NCBI GenBank assembly: GCA_023150915.1 | Contig: JAKLKA010000003.1 | Span: 1 to 64,000 of the forward strand | Direction of reading: 5' to 3' | Source of the DNA: Polyangiaceae bacterium | Lineage (GTDB): Bacteria > Myxococcota_A > Polyangia > Polyangiales > Polyangiaceae | DNA: 64,000 nt | Shown here: one piece after another, positions 31,374 through 40,148 of the stretch | Layout: each line of letters opens with the position of its first letter | Numbering within the stretch: position 1 is the stretch's first letter | Notes under the pieces: model-generated | The model's database searches: none | The model's input: only the letters and a program-made list of their open reading frames with translations | Told to the model about the DNA's origin: nothing | Translations under genes and position numbers: made by a program

Positions 31374-32214
31374 GGCGAAACACCGGGAGCTCGGGTCGGC
31401 ACATGAAACGCGCGGCGATCACGCTCGTCCCGGTGCCGCGGCTCACGTAGGCGCGCCCGGCACGGGTCTCGTAGAAACCCTTCACGTAGGGACCACTTCC
31501 CGGCGGCACCAGCGGGGCGAACGAACCGAGCACCAGCTGTCCGCCGTGGGTGTGGCCGGCCAGCGCAAGATCGAAGCGAGGCACCTGCTCGGGCACCCGC
31601 TGAAACAACGCGGGGCTGTGGGTGAGCAAGAGCCGCGGCGCACCGGCGCCCTGGACGGCTGCCAGCGACGCCAGGGTGTGGTCCCAGCGCGGAGCCCCGG
31701 CGTACCCGTCGTCGGTTGCGGCGACGACCACGCCTCGTGCCACCACGCACTCGTTCACCACGAGGCGCGCGCCGAGGCGCGCGTATTCCTGCGACAGCCC
31801 GAGGGCGGTGAACCCAGCCCAGTGCTCCCAGTTGCCCAGCGTGGCCACCACCTCGGCGCCGGCCGCACGCAGAGCACTCACCAACTCGGCCAGCAGCGGT
31901 AGACCAGCGCTGCGGTCGACGATGTCTCCGGTCAGCACCACCAGCTGCACCTGAGCCCGCTTCACCGCCTCGACGATGCCCCGCTCCACCCGACCCAAGC
32001 TTCGGAGGTGGGCGTCGGTGACCTGCGCCAAGGTGAAGCCCTCGAGCGCGCTGGGCAGGCGGTCGAGGGTGAGCACGTGATGGCTCACCTCGAGCCACGC
32101 TGGCTCGATCGCAAAGGCATCGAGCGCGCCTGCGCCCGCCAGCGCGCCTGCGCCCAGCAGCAGGCGTCGCCGCCCCAGGCGCGGCTTCAGCTCTTGACGA
32201 TCGTCCGGATCCAC
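31357..32214 (-). CDS. Metallophosphoesterase with Tat-like signal
   Basis: This 285-residue calcineurin-like phosphoesterase has the ligand blocks 'QVTDAHLRSLG' (D-x-H), 'LTGDIVDRS' (GDxxD), 'LGNWEHW' (in place of GNHD/E), 'LLTHSP' and 'GHTHGGQ'. The N-terminal 'GRRRLLLGAGALAGAG' looks like a twin-arginine signal anchor. The family hydrolyses phosphodiesters such as lipid A diphospho-sugars or UDP-DAG substrates (YkuE/YaeI group). The first 28 bases lie inside the end of the POT transporter gene on the same strand, so the two form an operon. Confidence 0.88.
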   Translation of the reverse strand: MDPDDRQELKPRLGRRRLLLGAGALAGAGALDAFAIEPAWLEVSHHVLTLDRLPSALEGFTLAQVTDAHLRSLGRVERGIVEAVKRAQVQLVVLTGDIVDRSAGLPLLAELVSALRAAGAEVVATLGNWEHWAGFTALGLSQEYARLGARLVVNECVVARGVVVAATDDGYAGAPRWDHTLASLAAVQGAGAPRLLLTHSPALFQRVPEQVPRFDLALAGHTHGGQLVLGSFAPLVPPGSGPYVKGFYETRAGRAYVSRGTGTSVIAARFMCRPELPVFRLTARR

Positions 32215-33734
32215 TTGCCGTAAGCGTAGATCCCCATGGCCGTGATGACACCGATCGCGCCCATGATGATCCAGACCGCCCCGACGTTGTGGCTGGTGTA
32301 GAGGATTTGTGTGAGGGATTCTCGCGAATCTCCGGTGAACTTCATCAGCTCACCAAAGGCCTCACCCTGCTTGATGGCCTCGACCTGCGAGGCCGCCATG
32401 CCGCGCTCGATCAAGAGCTCGCGGGCGAAGCGGTCCTTGGACGCGAAGTGATCGTAGAGCAGCGGCGCGGTGAACCCTTCGAGCCCCCAGCCGATGGCGA
32501 GCGGGATCTGGGAGAAGCCGAGGTACATCGCCTTCTTGTCGGCCGGGGCGAAGTTGCCGATGAACTCGCTGAACTTCGGGCTCGACAGCATCTCGCCCAC
32601 GCTGAAGACCAGGATGGCGCCGACCGACAGCCAGCCGAGCTTCGAGTACCCGGAAAGGAACATCGCGGCGGTCGCCATCAGCGTACCCACCACCATGCTG
32701 GTGGTGGCACGCATGCGCCCGCTGAGCCAGGCGAAGAGAAAGCAGGTGGTCATGATCAGCCCGGAGTTCAGGTTGAGCATGCCTTCGGGGAGGATCTCGG
32801 TCCCCTCCTTGTTCATCACGACGAAGAACTTCACGAACTCGGAGCTCGTGCCGCCGGTCCCGAACAGGGTTCGCACGATGTCGCGCGTGTCGACCCAGTC
32901 GTCGATGTGCGCGGGCAGCACGTCGAACAGCGCGTTGAACATGTACCAGAAGCCCGAGAAGATCAGCAGATAGAGCCACACGTGCTTCTTGACCAGCTCG
33001 CGCAGTGACTCTCTCCACAGCGCTTCTTGCTTCAGCTTGCCCTCTTTGGCCAGCTTGGCTCGAGCCAGTCGCTCTTCCTTCCCCGGCTCCTTGTAGGTGA
33101 GCAGCAAGAGGAAGTTGCAGGCGATCAGCGCAGCGCAAGACAGGAAGACGTACCGCCACTGCATCTTGCGCATGTAGCCGGCGAGCAGTGGCCCCAGGAA
33201 CCCGCCGATGTTCACCGTCTGATAGAAGATGCCCCAGGCCATGGAGCTGTTCTCGCGCTTGGTGGACTTGACCAGCGTGCCCTGGATGCCAGGCTTGAAG
33301 ACCGCGGTGCCAGCGGCCAGCAGCATCGCCCCGGCGAAGAAGCCGTAGAACGTCGGGAACCCGGCCATCACCAGGTACCCAGAGATCTTCACCACCGTCG
33401 AGGCGAAGATGGTCTGCTTGTAGCCGTAGCGATCCGAGAGCCCGCCGGTGAACACCGGCACCAGGGATTGAACCCACGCCCACGTGCCCAGGATGATGCC
33501 GAACTTGGACATCGCGACGCCGAGCCCGCCTTCGCTCACGGGGGACTTGGCGTACAGCGTCGCCACTGCCTTCACTCCGTAGTAAGCGAAGCGCTCCACC
33601 ATCTCCATGGCGCCGACGCACCAGAACACGTAGCCCAGCGAGACGATCGCGGCTCCGAGCCCCAGCTGCTTGACGTCATCGAGCGCCGCGGTGTCGGTCG
33701 CCGTGCCTGGTTTCTCTGCCGTTTTCTCGCTCAT
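32187..33734 (-). CDS. POT-family (proton-dependent oligopeptide) transporter
   Basis: This 515-residue MFS protein has about 12-14 hydrophobic helices. The N-terminal helix carries 'EMVERFAYYGVKAV', the E-x-x-E-R-F-x-Y-Y-G signature of proton-coupled peptide transporters, and helix 5 has 'FKPGIQGTLV', the 'GxGGxKPxxxxF'-type element. It imports di- or tripeptides (or nitrate-like solutes in some members) with protons. A second POT protein is at 46.1-47.7 kb; the two are clearly distinct in sequence, so they are not a recent duplication. It precedes and overlaps the phosphoesterase gene. Confidence 0.88.
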   Translation of the reverse strand: MSEKTAEKPGTATDTAALDDVKQLGLGAAIVSLGYVFWCVGAMEMVERFAYYGVKAVATLYAKSPVSEGGLGVAMSKFGIILGTWAWVQSLVPVFTGGLSDRYGYKQTIFASTVVKISGYLVMAGFPTFYGFFAGAMLLAAGTAVFKPGIQGTLVKSTKRENSSMAWGIFYQTVNIGGFLGPLLAGYMRKMQWRYVFLSCAALIACNFLLLLTYKEPGKEERLARAKLAKEGKLKQEALWRESLRELVKKHVWLYLLIFSGFWYMFNALFDVLPAHIDDWVDTRDIVRTLFGTGGTSSEFVKFFVVMNKEGTEILPEGMLNLNSGLIMTTCFLFAWLSGRMRATTSMVVGTLMATAAMFLSGYSKLGWLSVGAILVFSVGEMLSSPKFSEFIGNFAPADKKAMYLGFSQIPLAIGWGLEGFTAPLLYDHFASKDRFARELLIERGMAASQVEAIKQGEAFGELMKFTGDSRESLTQILYTSHNVGAVWIIMGAIGVITAMGIYAYGKWIRTIVKS

Positions 33735-33790
33735 GCGCCGCGGGGCCCTCCCAGGCCGGGCGGGACCTTAGAACGAGGGCCTCTCGCGTT

Positions 33791-34918
33791 TCAACGCAAG
33801 GCTGACCGATCGCCGGCGAAGTGGTGGAGCAGGTCCGCCATGGTCGCCGCCCGAGCCACGTCTTCCAGCCCGATGAGACCGATTGTCCCCTGGGGGCCAC
33901 GCACCGCCAGGGGGCGGCCCCCGCGTTCGATCAGCTGGGTCCGCACCTCGGACAGGGGTTCCTCGACCCCCACTTCGACCACGTCGCGGTTCATGACCCC
34001 CGCGACGAAGGTCAGGGGGCCGAGCTTCCGAACCGCATCGAGGATCTCTTCCCGGCCCAGGGTGCCCACCAGGCGCTCGCCCAGCACCACGGCGTAGTAC
34101 GGCTGCGACGACCGCAGCGCGTGCGCCAGCGCGTGCGCCAGCATGTCGCCCGGCTCCAGGACGATCGCCCGAGCGTCGACCGCGTCGGCCGCGCGAAGGC
34201 CTGCCAGCGATGCCATCACCTTGGCGGTGGTGCGCTCTTGAGCCGCCCCCAGAAACACGAACACGCCGATCGCCACCAGTACGACGTTGCCGCTCATCAG
34301 GCCGAACGCCGCCAGCCCAGCCGCCAGGAACTGGCCCACCGTGGCCGCGATGCTGGTGGCGCGCAGCTTCCCCAAGAAGAAGGTGAGCACCGCGCGCAGA
34401 ACACGCCCGCCGTCCATCGGCAGAGCCGGGATCATGTTGAACACCGCCAGCGCGAGGTTGGCCGCGGTGAGGGCCGCCACCAGAGTCGCCGGCGCCGGCG
34501 GCGCCATCAGTGCACGCACGAAGCCCCCGTCGGAGAGCCAGACCGGCCCAACCACCACCCGGGCGCCCACCACCAGCAAGACAGCCAGAATGACGTTCAC
34601 CAGCGGGCCCGCCACGGCTATCAGCAGCTCGTGCAGCGCGGTCTTCGGCTCTCGCCCCAGGCGCGCGACCCCGCCGATGGGCAGCAGCAAGATCTCGCGA
34701 ACCGAAACCCCCAGGCGCTGCGCCACCAGGCTGTGCCCCAGCTCGTGCAGTGCGACGCAAGCGAAGAGCAGGCACACCAAGAGCGCGCCGAACAGCGCTC
34801 CCCGCGTGCCGTGCGAGAGCCCCCACTCCATCGCACCCAGCGCCACCACGAACAAGAACGTGACGTGCACGCGAATCGCGATCCCGCTCACGGTGGCGAC
34901 GCGCCAGGACAGCTTCAT
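33791..34918 (-). CDS. Site-2 protease (M50) with C-terminal CBS pair
   Basis: The product has 375 residues. About six transmembrane segments carry the zinc motif 'HELGHSL' at 58-62 and the third-ligand motif 'NMIPALPMDGGRVL' near 160. The C-terminal ~130 residues form two CBS domains ('VVLGERLVGTLGREEIL' and 'GRPLAVRGPQGTIGLI'). This matches the Rip3/MJ0392-type S2P peptidases with cytosolic CBS regulation by nucleotides. They cleave anti-sigma factors or other membrane substrates; the anti-sigma-like protein at 43.5 kb is a possible but unlinked target. No PDZ domain is present. Confidence 0.9.
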   Translation of the reverse strand: MKLSWRVATVSGIAIRVHVTFLFVVALGAMEWGLSHGTRGALFGALLVCLLFACVALHELGHSLVAQRLGVSVREILLLPIGGVARLGREPKTALHELLIAVAGPLVNVILAVLLVVGARVVVGPVWLSDGGFVRALMAPPAPATLVAALTAANLALAVFNMIPALPMDGGRVLRAVLTFFLGKLRATSIAATVGQFLAAGLAAFGLMSGNVVLVAIGVFVFLGAAQERTTAKVMASLAGLRAADAVDARAIVLEPGDMLAHALAHALRSSQPYYAVVLGERLVGTLGREEILDAVRKLGPLTFVAGVMNRDVVEVGVEEPLSEVRTQLIERGGRPLAVRGPQGTIGLIGLEDVARAATMADLLHHFAGDRSALR

Positions 34919-34991
34919 CGGTGGTTCACCAAACCTAAGGCGCCGACGCAGTCTTGGCCAGGCAGTGCTACCAGGTCGCGCCGATGTGGAA

Positions 34992-36194
34992 CTACTGACA
35001 GGGCTTGGTCAGCGCGCCGAACTCGCCCAGAAGGTCGGTATAGGCTTCGATGCGCCGACCGCCGTGGGCTGCGTCGGTGAACTGGTAGAATACGCGGTGA
35101 TCGTCGGGCTTGATGCCCACCAAGAAGAACGAGTCCGCGTCGGAGGCAGTGTTGCCGAACGCGTAGGCAACCTTGAAGCCTCGGCCCATCAGCTCTTCCA
35201 GCTCCGCCTTCTTGAAGCTGACCGCGGCGCCACCGGTCGCGCCGAGCTCGAAGGTGGTGTGGACCGGCCCCGCCGGGAAGCCCTTCACGCTCACGAACTC
35301 GCGCGTTCGGCCCACCAGGAATTCGGGCCGCGCCGTCAGATAGAAGGGTCGGTAGCCCTTCTGGGCGAGCAGGCTCAGCGCCTTGCCGGCGTCGGGATTG
35401 GCGTCCGAGACCGAGCCGGTGAGAATGGCCGAGTACTCTTCGGTCTCTTTGCTGGTGAGGGTTCCGTCGACGTCGGTCACGAAGTAGGTCGTTCCGACGG
35501 GGACCACTTCGATGATCTGGTCGGCGCCGGACAGGTCGCCCGCCACGACCATGCGGATCCGGTGACGCCCGATGCCCAATGCGGCCGACGACGGGATCTT
35601 GAAGTAGATGCGGCCGCCGGTGTCCACGGCCCCTTCGATGGCGGGGTGCCCCGTGGTCTCTTCCGTGGTGAGGGCGGTCCCCAGCTTCTCCCAGCTCGAG
35701 CCGCAGTCACGGTTGAGCCAGATGTCGACCTCTTCGTCTTTCAGATCCTTGTCGGCGACGCCGTAGGCGAACTTGCCGAGCGCCCACTGGTCGGTGCCCG
35801 GCGGAAGGATCAGGTCGCGCCCGCGGTGGTTGGCAAACCCGGTCGCGACGATGATCGGGCTCGCAACCGTGTGTTTCCAGGGCCGCTTGCTGAGCGCTGG
35901 CAGCGCCGCGTCGCAGGCCGGCATCGGCACGCAGGCCACGCTGGTCGAGCCGCCCGCCCCGCCGCTGGCGCCGCCGCTGCCGCCGCCGCCGGAGGGCGCC
36001 GCACCGGTCCCCGCGCCACCGCCGCCCGACGGGACGCCACCACTTCCGCCGGCATTCCCGCCCCCGCCGCTCGACGTGGCCCCGACTCCGCTGCCGCCTC
36101 CGTTGTACCCCGGAGACTCGGACTCTGCCCCGCAGGCGGCGGTGCAGAGCGCGCCGCAGACTGGCAGCCAGGCGACCCGGCGAAGAAAGCGCAT
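34992..36194 (-). CDS. LNS2 (lipin-like) domain lipoprotein
   Basis: The ATG at 36194 gives a lipoprotein (lipobox TAAC, Cys21) of 400 residues. A Gly/Ser-rich linker covers about residues 30-85. A beta domain follows, then an LNS2/HAD-type domain with 'FVTDVDGTLTSKE' near residue 240 (D-x-D-x-T nucleophile motif), 'YLTARPEFL' and a late acidic loop 'GNTASDADSF'. In eukaryotes this domain is the phosphatidate phosphatase of lipin. Here it would sit outside the inner membrane, acting on lipids or other phosphates. Bacterial LNS2 proteins are sparsely characterised; catalytic residues look intact. Confidence 0.8.
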   Translation of the reverse strand: MRFLRRVAWLPVCGALCTAACGAESESPGYNGGGSGVGATSSGGGGNAGGSGGVPSGGGGAGTGAAPSGGGGSGGASGGAGGSTSVACVPMPACDAALPALSKRPWKHTVASPIIVATGFANHRGRDLILPPGTDQWALGKFAYGVADKDLKDEEVDIWLNRDCGSSWEKLGTALTTEETTGHPAIEGAVDTGGRIYFKIPSSAALGIGRHRIRMVVAGDLSGADQIIEVVPVGTTYFVTDVDGTLTSKETEEYSAILTGSVSDANPDAGKALSLLAQKGYRPFYLTARPEFLVGRTREFVSVKGFPAGPVHTTFELGATGGAAVSFKKAELEELMGRGFKVAYAFGNTASDADSFFLVGIKPDDHRVFYQFTDAAHGGRRIEAYTDLLGEFGALTKPCQ

Positions 36195-36251
36195 CGACCC
36201 AGAGACTACCGTGGCGGCTGCCCGAGAACCAGGGGTGGTAGCTTCCCGCGC

Positions 36252-37031
36252 GTGGCGCGGCAGAACTACTGGCTCTGGGTGGTCGGCCTCGCCGTCGGGT
36301 GCAACTCGCCGGCGCGCACCACTGGCGCTCTCCCCGCTGCCAGCGCTGCCGCCACCCACCCAACCGGCACGAGCGCCGCGCCGACCCTTCCGCTCGAGTG
36401 GACCGAACGGGTCACTGGCGGCGCAACCGCCAGCGAGCCTTTGCCGCTGGTCATCGCGATGCACGGCCTGGGTGATCGCCCCGAAGCCTTCGGCGAGCTC
36501 TACTCGGGGTTCGACCAGAGAGCGCGGGTCGTGCTGCTGCGCGCGCCCGACCCCTGGGGCACGGGCTATTCATGGTTTCCGTTTCGCGCACACGACGGCG
36601 ATGACCTCCGTGCCAAGGGCATCGCCATCGCCGCCGAGCGCGTGATCGTGACGGTCGCGTTGCTCGAGAGCAAGCTCCCGACGCGAGGCAAACCGATCGT
36701 CACCGGCTTCTCGCAAGGTGGCATGCTGAGCTTCGCGATCGCGGCGCGCCACCCGGATCGCGTGCGCGCCGCGCTTCCGCTGGGCGGCGTGCTCCCGGCT
36801 CCACTCTGGCCAGCGTTCGATGCCGGCTCGCCCGCGGTGCGAATCATCGCACTGCACGGCGAGGCGGACGCCGTGGTGCCCATCGCCCCGACGAAGAGCG
36901 CCGTGGCCGCGCTGCAGGCCCGCGGATTCGACGCGCGGCTCGAGAGCTTCCCCGGCGTGGGACACTCGCTGCCCGAACCGCTCCGGGGGCGCTACTTCGA
37001 GCTGTTGAAGGCCGAGCTGAACCGCCCCTGA
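36252..37031 (+). CDS. Phospholipase/carboxylesterase-family lipoprotein
   Basis: This 259-residue alpha/beta hydrolase begins at GTG 36252, giving a short signal peptide with a Cys in 'LAVGC' (about residue 16). It has 'HGLGDRPEAFGELY' (oxyanion region), the nucleophile elbow GFSQGG with Ser154, the acid in 'HGEADAVVP' and the His in 'GVGHSLP'. The closest family is the bacterial lysophospholipase/thioesterase group (FSH/PlpB-like). It is divergent from the LNS2 lipoprotein 58 bases away, so both may act on the same lipid pool. The exact substrate is not shown by sequence. Confidence 0.85.
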   Translation: MARQNYWLWVVGLAVGCNSPARTTGALPAASAAATHPTGTSAAPTLPLEWTERVTGGATASEPLPLVIAMHGLGDRPEAFGELYSGFDQRARVVLLRAPDPWGTGYSWFPFRAHDGDDLRAKGIAIAAERVIVTVALLESKLPTRGKPIVTGFSQGGMLSFAIAARHPDRVRAALPLGGVLPAPLWPAFDAGSPAVRIIALHGEADAVVPIAPTKSAVAALQARGFDARLESFPGVGHSLPEPLRGRYFELLKAELNRP

Positions 37032-37033
37032 GC

Positions 37034-37681
37034 TCAGGGCGGATAGCGCGTCCCCCAGGGGCGCTCGGCCTCGACCACCAGCTCCGGCAAGGCCACACCC
37101 AGCTGGTGCGCGAGCCGTGCAATCAGCTCGAACAAGATGACTGCGCTCGCGCCGAAGAGCACGCGCTCGCCGAAGCGGAAGTGGGGCAAGAGGAACGGGT
37201 CACCCCGGTGATCGGTGTAGAAGCCGAAGATCCGCGTGCTGCCGGTGAAGAACGGGGTCAGCGGCACCTCGATGATCTGATCGAGCTCGGGAGAAACGAT
37301 GCGCGGCGCAGCGCCCTCGCTCAGCACACCCACGAAGGGTGTGATCAGATACTTCCCAGTCACCACCGGGATGGGAGTGAGGGCGCCCAAGATCTCGACC
37401 TCGCCCGAGCCCACCGCCAGCTCCTCGCCTAGCTCTCGCGTCGCAGCGTTCGAGAGCAGCTCCCCCGGCTCGGGCTTTCCGCCCGGGAAGCCCAGCTCGC
37501 CCGCGTGATCCGCCAAGGTCAGCGCGCGCACCACGACCAGCACCCGCGCGACGGGTGTGAGCCGCACCGGCACCACTACGGCAGCGGCCGCGGAGACGCC
37601 GGCAAAGCGGGGGGGAGTGGGGAACACAGCGGGGCCGTCCACAGCGCGGGCGATGAGCTCTCGCGTGAACGACTGGGGCAT
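37034..37681 (-). CDS. NUDIX hydrolase, CoA-pyrophosphatase-like
   Basis: This 215-residue protein has the Nudix box 'GGKPEPGE..SNAATRELGEEL' preceded by 'ELGFPGG', a combination typical of NudL-type CoA pyrophosphatases (UPF0035). They cleave CoA or acyl-CoA between the phosphates and control CoA turnover. The first 106 bases are inside the end of the MATE gene in another frame. Either the true start is later or the MATE tail is extended by a frameshift. Convergent end with the esterase gene, 2 bases apart. Confidence 0.85.
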   Translation of the reverse strand: MPQSFTRELIARAVDGPAVFPTPPRFAGVSAAAAVVVPVRLTPVARVLVVVRALTLADHAGELGFPGGKPEPGELLSNAATRELGEELAVGSGEVEILGALTPIPVVTGKYLITPFVGVLSEGAAPRIVSPELDQIIEVPLTPFFTGSTRIFGFYTDHRGDPFLLPHFRFGERVLFGASAVILFELIARLAHQLGVALPELVVEAERPWGTRYPP

Positions 37682-38955
37682 GGGCTGGGTTCTAGCTCAC
37701 CTGTGCGACGGTTGCGCCAGCCCAGCAGGCCGGCAATGGCACTCAGGCCGACGCCGAGCCCGAGCCACAGCCCGGCGGCACCAAGACCCGCGTGGGTCGC
37801 CAGCGTCACGCCGAGGGGGAGCCCCAGCAGATAGTGCCCCGAAAGGCACGCACCCAGCGCGAACCGCGTCGCACCGGCTCCGCGAGAGGCGCCGACCGCC
37901 ACGACCTGAACCGAATCGGCAACGAGCACGAAGCCCGCGATGCGCATCAGGACCGGCGCGGCGGCAATGACCGCAGGCTCGCGAGTGACCCACGCCGCCA
38001 GCGCCTCGGGGACCAGAACCAGAGGCGCACCGAGCATGATCCCGAGCGCCAGCGCCGCCCACGCCCCAGCTCGCGCGCTGTCGCGAGCCGAAAGCGCGTC
38101 CGCGCGGCCGAGGGCTCGGCCCACGGCGGCCGCCACGCCAGCGCCCAGCCCCACCGGCAACATGAACAGCGTACCGAGCCACGCCATGGCCACCTGGTGC
38201 GCGCCGAGGTGCCCGGGGTCGATCCGCGCGACCAGCCAGCCCAGGCTCGCGAACACTGCGTATTCCGCCACCAGCGCCAGACCCACCGGCAGCCCGCTTC
38301 TCACGACGGCAACGAGACCCGAGCGCGCTCGAGCGAAGCTGGGGCGCGGCGCGCCACGGGCCAGCACCAGCACCTGCACGAGCGCGCCGCCGCTTTCGGC
38401 CAGCCCCACGCCCAGCACGCCGAGCTCGGACGCCAGGGCCGGCGCGGTCAGGAGCACGCAAGTGCTTGCCAGCGCAGACGCGAGCAGCACCCGCCCGGTT
38501 CGAGCTCGTGCCGCGGCGGCGCTCCGCAGCACGACGAACGCCAGGTACGGCGCGAGACCCGGCAGACGCCCCCAGATGTAGCGCTGCAGGTCGATTCGGG
38601 TGTCGACGGCAAGCAAGCCGGGTCCGAGCATGACGGCAGCCAGCGCGATGACCCCAGCCAGGACCAGAGCGGCCGCGAACGCCAGCAGCAGCCCTTGACC
38701 CACGGCGCGCCGCACGCCCTCGCGGTCGCCGCGGCCGGCGGCGCCGCTGACGATGGGATCGACGCCCAGCAAGAGCCCGACGCCGAACGCCGCGATGGTG
38801 AAGAACAACGACGACCCGAGCCCGACGGCTCCGAGCTCGCGCTCGCCCACGCGCCCGGCCACCACCAGGGCGAGCGTCCCGACCAGGGTCTGGGCAAGGC
38901 TCGCGAGCGCCAGCGGCGCACCGGCCCGGAGCAGCGGGATCAGCTGGGAGTTCAC
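37576..38955 (-). CDS. MATE-family efflux transporter
   Basis: This 459-residue protein has 12 predicted helices, starting with 'LLRAGAPLALASLAQTLVGTLALVVAGRVG'-type helix 1 of the MATE fold and a repeated half structure ('VGLALVAEYAVFASLGWLVAR' after the midpoint). It would export drugs or other cations with a sodium or proton gradient. The last ~40 residues ('RNRRTGELEPSPCPS' onward) are low-complexity and hydrophilic and lie over the NUDIX start region, which suggests either a long same-strand overlap or a lost stop codon in the MATE gene. No regulator is adjacent. Confidence 0.87.
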   Translation of the reverse strand: MNSQLIPLLRAGAPLALASLAQTLVGTLALVVAGRVGERELGAVGLGSSLFFTIAAFGVGLLLGVDPIVSGAAGRGDREGVRRAVGQGLLLAFAAALVLAGVIALAAVMLGPGLLAVDTRIDLQRYIWGRLPGLAPYLAFVVLRSAAAARARTGRVLLASALASTCVLLTAPALASELGVLGVGLAESGGALVQVLVLARGAPRPSFARARSGLVAVVRSGLPVGLALVAEYAVFASLGWLVARIDPGHLGAHQVAMAWLGTLFMLPVGLGAGVAAAVGRALGRADALSARDSARAGAWAALALGIMLGAPLVLVPEALAAWVTREPAVIAAAPVLMRIAGFVLVADSVQVVAVGASRGAGATRFALGACLSGHYLLGLPLGVTLATHAGLGAAGLWLGLGVGLSAIAGLLGWRNRRTGELEPSPCPSRSRESSSPALWTAPLCSPLPPALPASPRPLP

Positions 38956-38998
38956 GCCCGTTTTGGAGCAGAACGCCCGAGCGCGGCCGCGCGATTCC

Positions 38999-39775
38999 TC
39001 AGAGCTCGATCCCCGCCAGCAGCATCGGCCGGACGCCGCTGAACTGCACCGCGGCCTCTGCTCCGTCGAACTGCGTCTCGAGGGTGCGGAAGGTGTAGGC
39101 CTGAACCTCGAAGTCCACGCGCAGGCCGAATCGGCCCAGGTTGACCAGCAGACCGGGCCCGGCTCCCGCCTGCGCTCCGAAGTACGGGCCCCGATCGGTT
39201 TCGCAGGTTCCGGCGTAGTCGACCTCGTAGCTGGCGCAGGCCTCCGACCGGGCCGCCCCCTCGTCCTTCAGTTCACCGCTCGGGAACAGCAAGCTCATGC
39301 CCACCCGGCCGCGCAGCGTGAGCGCCATCTTCTTCGAGAGGTCGACGACGCCCTCCAGGACCAGATCCGTCGATGCGACGCTGCCGAGCTCGAAGCGCTC
39401 TCCGGACTCCTCGACTTCGAGCTCCGGAATGAACCCGAAGCCCGCTCCGATGCGGAAGTTGCGCGACGAGTTGACCAGCCAGTCCGCACTCAGCGCATAC
39501 GAAGAGCTCTCACGGTACTTGGTCGTCTCCAAGGACTCGGGGCAGCCGTCTCCGTCGCATCGCTCCGCCGCTCGGCCGGCACCCGAGAAGGCACCGCCGC
39601 GCAGTACCCATACCGATCCGGTTCGCCGGTGGTCTTCCACGATCTCGACCTCGGGGGGCGCGTCGCCCACGCTGGGCTGGTACGAGTAGCCGTCGAGGGA
39701 CGGCGGCAGAGAGACCTGCGCAATCGCTGGAGAGGCGCAGAACATCAGGGCGCAGACGATGGGGAAGGTCTTCAT
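38999..39775 (-). CDS. Outer-membrane beta-barrel-like protein in a lipoprotein operon
   Basis: This is 258 residues from the second of two adjacent ATGs. That ATG leaves 5 bases after the AGGAGG ribosome site, whereas the first (39778) leaves only 2. The signal peptide ends near AIA (about residue 20). The mature part has several cysteines (CDGDGC, SEAC, GTC) and strand patterns of a small barrel ('FGFIPELEVEES', 'GLRVDFEVQAYTF') ending in Leu. The gene follows a lipoprotein gene by 10 bases, so they are co-expressed. Function unknown. Confidence 0.7.
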   Translation of the reverse strand: MKTFPIVCALMFCASPAIAQVSLPPSLDGYSYQPSVGDAPPEVEIVEDHRRTGSVWVLRGGAFSGAGRAAERCDGDGCPESLETTKYRESSSYALSADWLVNSSRNFRIGAGFGFIPELEVEESGERFELGSVASTDLVLEGVVDLSKKMALTLRGRVGMSLLFPSGELKDEGAARSEACASYEVDYAGTCETDRGPYFGAQAGAGPGLLVNLGRFGLRVDFEVQAYTFRTLETQFDGAEAAVQFSGVRPMLLAGIEL

Positions 39776-39785
39776 CATGTCCTCC

Positions 39786-40067
39786 TCAGCGGGCGGTCAC
39801 CTGCGAGCCCTTGAGCTCGCTGACGCGTTTGCAGCCCTGGGGGATGCAGTGATAGAGCGCGTACCCATCCTTGTTGATGAAGGCGCCGTCCTTGCTCACG
39901 TCGGTGCCGGTCTCGCCCATCACCACCCAGACCTCGGAGGGCCCACCCGCGGCGACGGCGGTCACGTTTCGACTGACCACCTGCGCCCGCGGCGGCGCCG
40001 TCATGCACCCGGCCCCGGCGACAGCCAGGGCGAGAAACCCGACCAACTTCGCGATTGTCTTCGACAT
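39786..40067 (-). CDS. Small lipoprotein
   Basis: This 93-residue protein has lipobox AGAGC (Cys21). The mature part is short, with strands 'SEVWVVMGETG' and two further cysteines ('YHCIPQGC'). The pattern looks like a small beta-sandwich or a cap for a barrel. It is upstream of the outer-membrane barrel-like protein with 10 bases between them. The family was not recognised. Confidence 0.62.
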   Translation of the reverse strand: MSKTIAKLVGFLALAVAGAGCMTAPPRAQVVSRNVTAVAAGGPSEVWVVMGETGTDVSKDGAFINKDGYALYHCIPQGCKRVSELKGSQVTAR

Positions 40068-40148
40068 GCCGCCCCATCGGGCCGCGGCCGGGGGCAGTTG
40101 CGTGTTCTTTGGGGGGCTGGGTCACTTTTCTTGGGGGCGGCCTGAACC

